Shown here: one piece after another, positions 14,140 through 16,691 of the stretch
How positions within the stretch are numbered: the stretch's first letter is position 1
How the letters are laid out: every line of letters begins with the position of its first letter
Assembly (NCBI GenBank): GCA_038227745.1
Contig: JBBRPS010000119.1
Span: 1 to 16,691, forward strand
DNA from: DASPXY01 sp038227745
GTDB taxonomy: Bacteria > Planctomycetota > Planctomycetia > Gemmatales > Gemmataceae
Direction: 5' to 3'
Length of the DNA stretch: 16,691 bases
Notes under the pieces: generated by a model
Told to the model about the DNA's origin: nothing
Database searches by the model: none
Seen by the model: the letters and a program-made list of their open reading frames with translations, nothing else
Made by a program: the position numbers and the translations under genes

Positions 14140-15120
14140 CTACACGAGTTGCAAGATCGTACACACCGCGTCGCCGGCCAGCACACGCGGGAAGGTGCGC
14201 AGGAACACCACCAGCCCGCCGTGCGGCGCCGCGACCACATGGCGCACCGCGCCCATCGCGTCGCGGATCACGCCCAGGCGCTGCCCCTGTCGTACCGCTT
14301 CCAGGACGCCCACCTCCGCCTCGAAGAGGCCTCCCACGGGTGCCCGGTTCTGCACCTGCAAGAAGCCCGCCTGAGGGCGATCGTCCTCCACCACCCACTT
14401 CGGCGCCGCCGCCTGCACGGTGCCGGCCGTCAGGCCCAGGTGTACCAGCAGGTTGCGCAGCCCGTGCAGGTAAGTCGCCACGTCGTCCGCGCGGCATCGA
14501 CCCTCGCCGGTGATCTCGACATAGATGGAGGGCACCCCGTGCTCGGCCGCCGCCGACAGCGACCGCCCCGGCAGCCCCGGCGTCCCCCAAATCAGCGGCA
14601 GGCCGAACGCCCGCGCCGCCGCGCGCTGCGCAGACAGCAGCGGCTCGGGCCGCAACTGGTAACCGGCCAGCGGCGGCATGCGGTAATATTGCCCGGCGCT
14701 GTGCAGGTCGCAGTAGAAAGCCGCATGGCGGATATACTCCGTCAGCCACCAGGCCAGCTGCTCCGTGATCGTGCCGCGCGGGTCGCCGGGGAAGACGCGG
14801 GCCATGTCCTGGCGGTCGTCGGGGTTGGTGCGCAGACCGGCCTCGAACGCGGGCGGGTTGGCCACCGGCACGGCGACCAGGGTGCCCGCCAGGTCCTCGG
14901 GCCGCAACTCCTCGTAAAGCCGGTGCAGGGCGGCCATGCCCTCGAACTCGTCGCCGTGGACGCCGGCGCTGACCACCACCGCTTTGCCCGCCGCCGCGCC
15001 GCGCACCATGAGCACCGGCAAATGGACAGCAGAGCCGTCGGCGCGGGCAGCCACGGGCAGCGAGAGCGCCATCTTGCAGGGCGGCGCGGCTGCCTGCCAG
15101 GGGGGGGAATCGTTCACCAT
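14140..15120 (-). CDS. Succinylglutamate desuccinylase/aspartoacylase-family zinc hydrolase
   Basis: This protein has 326 residues from the ATG at 15120, which has GGAG (15130-15127) 6 bases upstream. An ATG at 15138 and a GTG at 15180 lie in the same frame but lack this site. The AstE/AspA (M14-like) zinc site is complete: GVHGDEFEG (H55, E58) and DLHSAG (H140). The catalytic glutamate is in YVEITGEG (E202). Substrate-binding segments NPDDRQDMARVFPG (N99, R108) are also present. A C-terminal beta-rich domain (about 250-326) has the typical biotinyl-like fold pattern. Relatives remove an acyl group from N-acyl amino acids (succinylglutamate, acetylaspartate); several act on other amides, so the substrate is open. 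It is divergent from the acetylesterase gene, and the HEAT/propeller gene lies 155 bases downstream on the same strand. Confidence 0.92.
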   Translation of the reverse strand: MVNDSPPWQAAAPPCKMALSLPVAARADGSAVHLPVLMVRGAAAGKAVVVSAGVHGDEFEGMAALHRLYEELRPEDLAGTLVAVPVANPPAFEAGLRTNPDDRQDMARVFPGDPRGTITEQLAWWLTEYIRHAAFYCDLHSAGQYYRMPPLAGYQLRPEPLLSAQRAAARAFGLPLIWGTPGLPGRSLSAAAEHGVPSIYVEITGEGRCRADDVATYLHGLRNLLVHLGLTAGTVQAAAPKWVVEDDRPQAGFLQVQNRAPVGGLFEAEVGVLEAVRQGQRLGVIRDAMGAVRHVVAAPHGGLVVFLRTFPRVLAGDAVCTILQLV

Positions 15121-15239
15121 TTGCGTCTCCAACGGCATTCGAGTTGCGGCCCCTTGCCATTCCGGCCCGATCTGCGACACTCACCAGCAGCCAGCGTATG
15201 GGATACTCACCCAATGACCTCTGCATCAAGGAGAAAGCT
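15121..15239. promoter_or_regulatory. Short divergent promoter region
   Basis: The 119 bases between the divergent aspartoacylase-like and acetylesterase-family genes must contain both promoters unless one is expressed otherwise. Only the two ribosome sites (GGAG at 15130-15127 on minus, AAGGAG at 15228-15233 on plus) can be assigned. Confidence 0.5.
15228..15233 (+). promoter_or_regulatory. Ribosome binding site of the acetylesterase gene
   Basis: A consensus AAGGAG lies 6 bases before the GTG at 15240. It decides the start against the longer open frame that begins at 15144, and the chosen start places a signal peptide at the very N-terminus. Confidence 0.8.
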
Positions 15240-16628
15240 GTGCGCAAGTTGACGATGGCGGCGGCGGTGGCGCTCATGGCGGGCGCCCTCGTGACGCCCG
15301 CGCGGGCGGACGTCCGGCCCCACGGCCTGTTCACCGACGCCGCGGTGTTGCAGCAGGGCATGAAGGTGCCCGTGTGGGGCATGGCGGACCCCGGCGAGGA
15401 AGTGACCGTCGTCCTGCAGGGCCAGACGGTCACGACCACCGCTGATCCCAAGAACGGCACGTGGCGAGTCCACCTCGACAAGCTGAAGGCCGGCGGCCCC
15501 TTCGAGATGACCTTCAAGGGCAAGAACCAGATCGTCCTGAAGAACGTGCTCGTCGGCGAGGTGTGGCTGTGCAGCGGCCAGTCGAACATGGAGTGGCCGC
15601 TGAACGCCACCCGCGACTCCAAGGCGGGGATCGCCAACGCGGGCAACCCGCAGATCCGGCTCATCACCATTCACAAGGTGCCCGCCAAGACGCCGCAGGT
15701 CAGCCTGCCGGTCATGAAGACACCGAGCCTCTGGGAGGAGTGCATGCCGACCACGGCGTCTCGCTTCTCCGCGGTCGCCTATTACTTCGGCCGCGACCTG
15801 CAGGAGGCGCTCAAGGTGCCGGTCGGCCTGATCCACAGTTCCTGGGGCGGCACGCCGGCAGAGGCCTGGACGCCGAAGGAAGACCTGCAGGCCCACCCGC
15901 AGACGAGGAACCTCGGCGGCTCCCAGCTGTACAACGGCATGATCGCGCCGCTGGTCCCCTACGCGATTCGCGGGGCCATCTGGTATCAGGGCGAGTCGAA
16001 TGTCGGCCGCGCCGAGCAGTACCGGGCGCTGTTCCCCGCCATGATCGAGGGTTGGCGCAAGGCGTGGAAGGAAGGCCCGTTCCCGTTCCTGTTCGTGCAG
16101 ATCGCCCCGTGGGCGGGGTATGGCCAGCCGGAAGGTTGGGCGGAATTGTGCGAGGCGCAGCTCGCCACCGCGCTGACCGTGCCGCACACGGCGATGGCCG
16201 TGACCGTGGACGTCGGCGACCCCAAAGACATCCACCCGCGGGATAAGGCCCCCGTCGGCGCCCGCCTGGCCGTGGCGGCGCGGGCCATCGCCTACGGCGA
16301 AAAGGTCGAGTATTCCGGGCCGGTCTACTCCGGGATCAAGGTCGAGGGCAACAAGGCGATCCTCAGTTTCAAACACGTCGGCGGCGGCCTGTTGGCCAAG
16401 GGCGGGCCGCTCAAGGGCTTCACGATCGCGGCCGCGGGCGGCAAGTTCGTGCAGGCCGACGCGGAGATCGTCAAGGACACGGTGGTCGTGAGCAGCTCGG
16501 AGGTGGCGCAGCCGGCGGCGGTGCGCTACGGCTGGGCGCACTACCCCGAGGTGAACCTGTTCAACCGCGCCGGCCTGCCCGCGTCGCCGTTCCGGACCGA
16601 CGGGCCGCTGGCCGACAAGTCCCGCTGA
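15240..16628 (+). CDS. Sialate O-acetylesterase-family protein (SGNH/GDSL-like)
   Basis: This protein has 462 residues from the GTG at 15240. A signal peptide covers 1-23 (MAAAVALMAGALVTPARA, cleavage after ARA), so it is exported. The SGNH-type catalytic serine is in WLCSGQSNMEWP (S115), with a conserved GESN block at 251-254 and the DxH pair in DPKDIHPRDK (D330, H332). An N-terminal beta domain (about 28-105) precedes the hydrolase domain, as is usual in the family. These enzymes remove O-acetyl groups from sialic acids or other acetylated sugars; in planctomycetes acetylated plant or algal glycans are plausible substrates, but that is an inference. Length is typical. The 16644-16691 palindrome follows the stop by 15 bases. 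Confidence 0.93.
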   Translation: MRKLTMAAAVALMAGALVTPARADVRPHGLFTDAAVLQQGMKVPVWGMADPGEEVTVVLQGQTVTTTADPKNGTWRVHLDKLKAGGPFEMTFKGKNQIVLKNVLVGEVWLCSGQSNMEWPLNATRDSKAGIANAGNPQIRLITIHKVPAKTPQVSLPVMKTPSLWEECMPTTASRFSAVAYYFGRDLQEALKVPVGLIHSSWGGTPAEAWTPKEDLQAHPQTRNLGGSQLYNGMIAPLVPYAIRGAIWYQGESNVGRAEQYRALFPAMIEGWRKAWKEGPFPFLFVQIAPWAGYGQPEGWAELCEAQLATALTVPHTAMAVTVDVGDPKDIHPRDKAPVGARLAVAARAIAYGEKVEYSGPVYSGIKVEGNKAILSFKHVGGGLLAKGGPLKGFTIAAAGGKFVQADAEIVKDTVVVSSSEVAQPAAVRYGWAHYPEVNLFNRAGLPASPFRTDGPLADKSR

Positions 16629-16643
16629 GAATCGGCCCCGTGG

Positions 16644-16691
16644 GTCAGGACTCCGCTCCTGACAAGCCCATGTCAGGAGCGGAGTCCTGAC
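16644..16691. terminator. Perfect 21-base-arm hairpin after the acetylesterase gene
   Basis: Arms 16644-16664 and 16671-16691 are exact reverse complements around a 6-base loop. The hairpin starts 15 bases after the stop codon and reaches the end of the window, so any T-run or extension on the right cannot be seen. It is placed like a terminator, but it may instead be another dispersed palindromic element, since its sequence is unrelated to the other palindromes here. Confidence 0.7.

Noticed and set aside
12233..14374. 713-residue plus-strand open frame
   Set aside because: It is antisense to the HEAT/propeller gene, which has a signal peptide, repeats and a ribosome site; the plus-strand translation shows no recognisable domain.
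14093..15670. 525-residue minus-strand open frame
   Set aside because: It overlaps the aspartoacylase-like gene in another frame and the acetylesterase gene on the opposite strand; its translation is low-complexity Gly/Ala/Arg typical of a GC-rich shadow frame.

Overview
The window is GC-rich throughout. It carries several gene families that together point to a planctomycete, most likely of the Gemmata/Gemmataceae type: a PSCyt1/DUF1549/DUF1553 cytochrome c-like giant, a DUF1559 prepilin-like protein, a membrane Ser/Thr kinase with TPRs, and an ECF sigma factor with a long C-terminal extension. The taxonomic assignment is inferred from gene content, not from a marker gene. No rRNA, tRNA, CRISPR array, insertion sequence or phage gene was seen.

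Layout. Seven genes lie on the minus strand from 1 to about 9928. Read in transcription order they are a DUF1559 prepilin-like protein (9017-9928), a HEAT-repeat lipoprotein (8614-9000), an ECF sigma factor fused to a membrane anchor and four tandem repeats (6237-8237), an antitoxin/ParE-type toxin pair (5722-5910, 5432-5725), the 955-residue DUF1553 protein (2568-5435), and a Ser/Thr kinase that runs off the left edge (1-2405). Two genes follow on the plus strand: an enolase-superfamily enzyme (10185-11288) and a small secreted HExxH metallopeptidase-like protein (11317-12033). Next come two minus-strand genes, a succinylglutamate desuccinylase/aspartoacylase-like zinc enzyme (14140-15120) and a HEAT plus PQQ-like propeller exported protein (12266-13984). 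The window ends with a plus-strand sialate O-acetylesterase-family protein (15240-16628).

How the genes may work together. The antitoxin, toxin and DUF1553 genes are joined by two 4-base ATGA overlaps, so the three could be translated as one unit. The DUF1559 and lipoprotein genes are 16 bases apart, as are the enolase-family and metallopeptidase genes (28 bases), and each pair is a plausible operon. The aspartoacylase-like and acetylesterase genes are divergent and share a gap of about 120 bases. Much of the content is exported or membrane-bound (DUF1553, lipoprotein, prepilin-like protein, metallopeptidase, propeller, esterase) or regulatory (kinase, sigma factor).

The most striking non-coding feature is that the larger gaps hold long, nearly perfect palindromes of at least four unrelated sequence families: 2471-2546, 6053-6135, 8381-8431 with its relative at 12091-12141, and 16644-16691. 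One family occurs twice with 50 bases of shared sequence and also as two extra tandem half-sites. These look like dispersed palindromic (REP/MITE-like) elements that may double as transcription terminators. I did not find a clearly new multi-gene defence or metabolic system. The best candidates for a second look are the sigma factor architecture, the toxin-DUF1553 coupling and the palindrome families.
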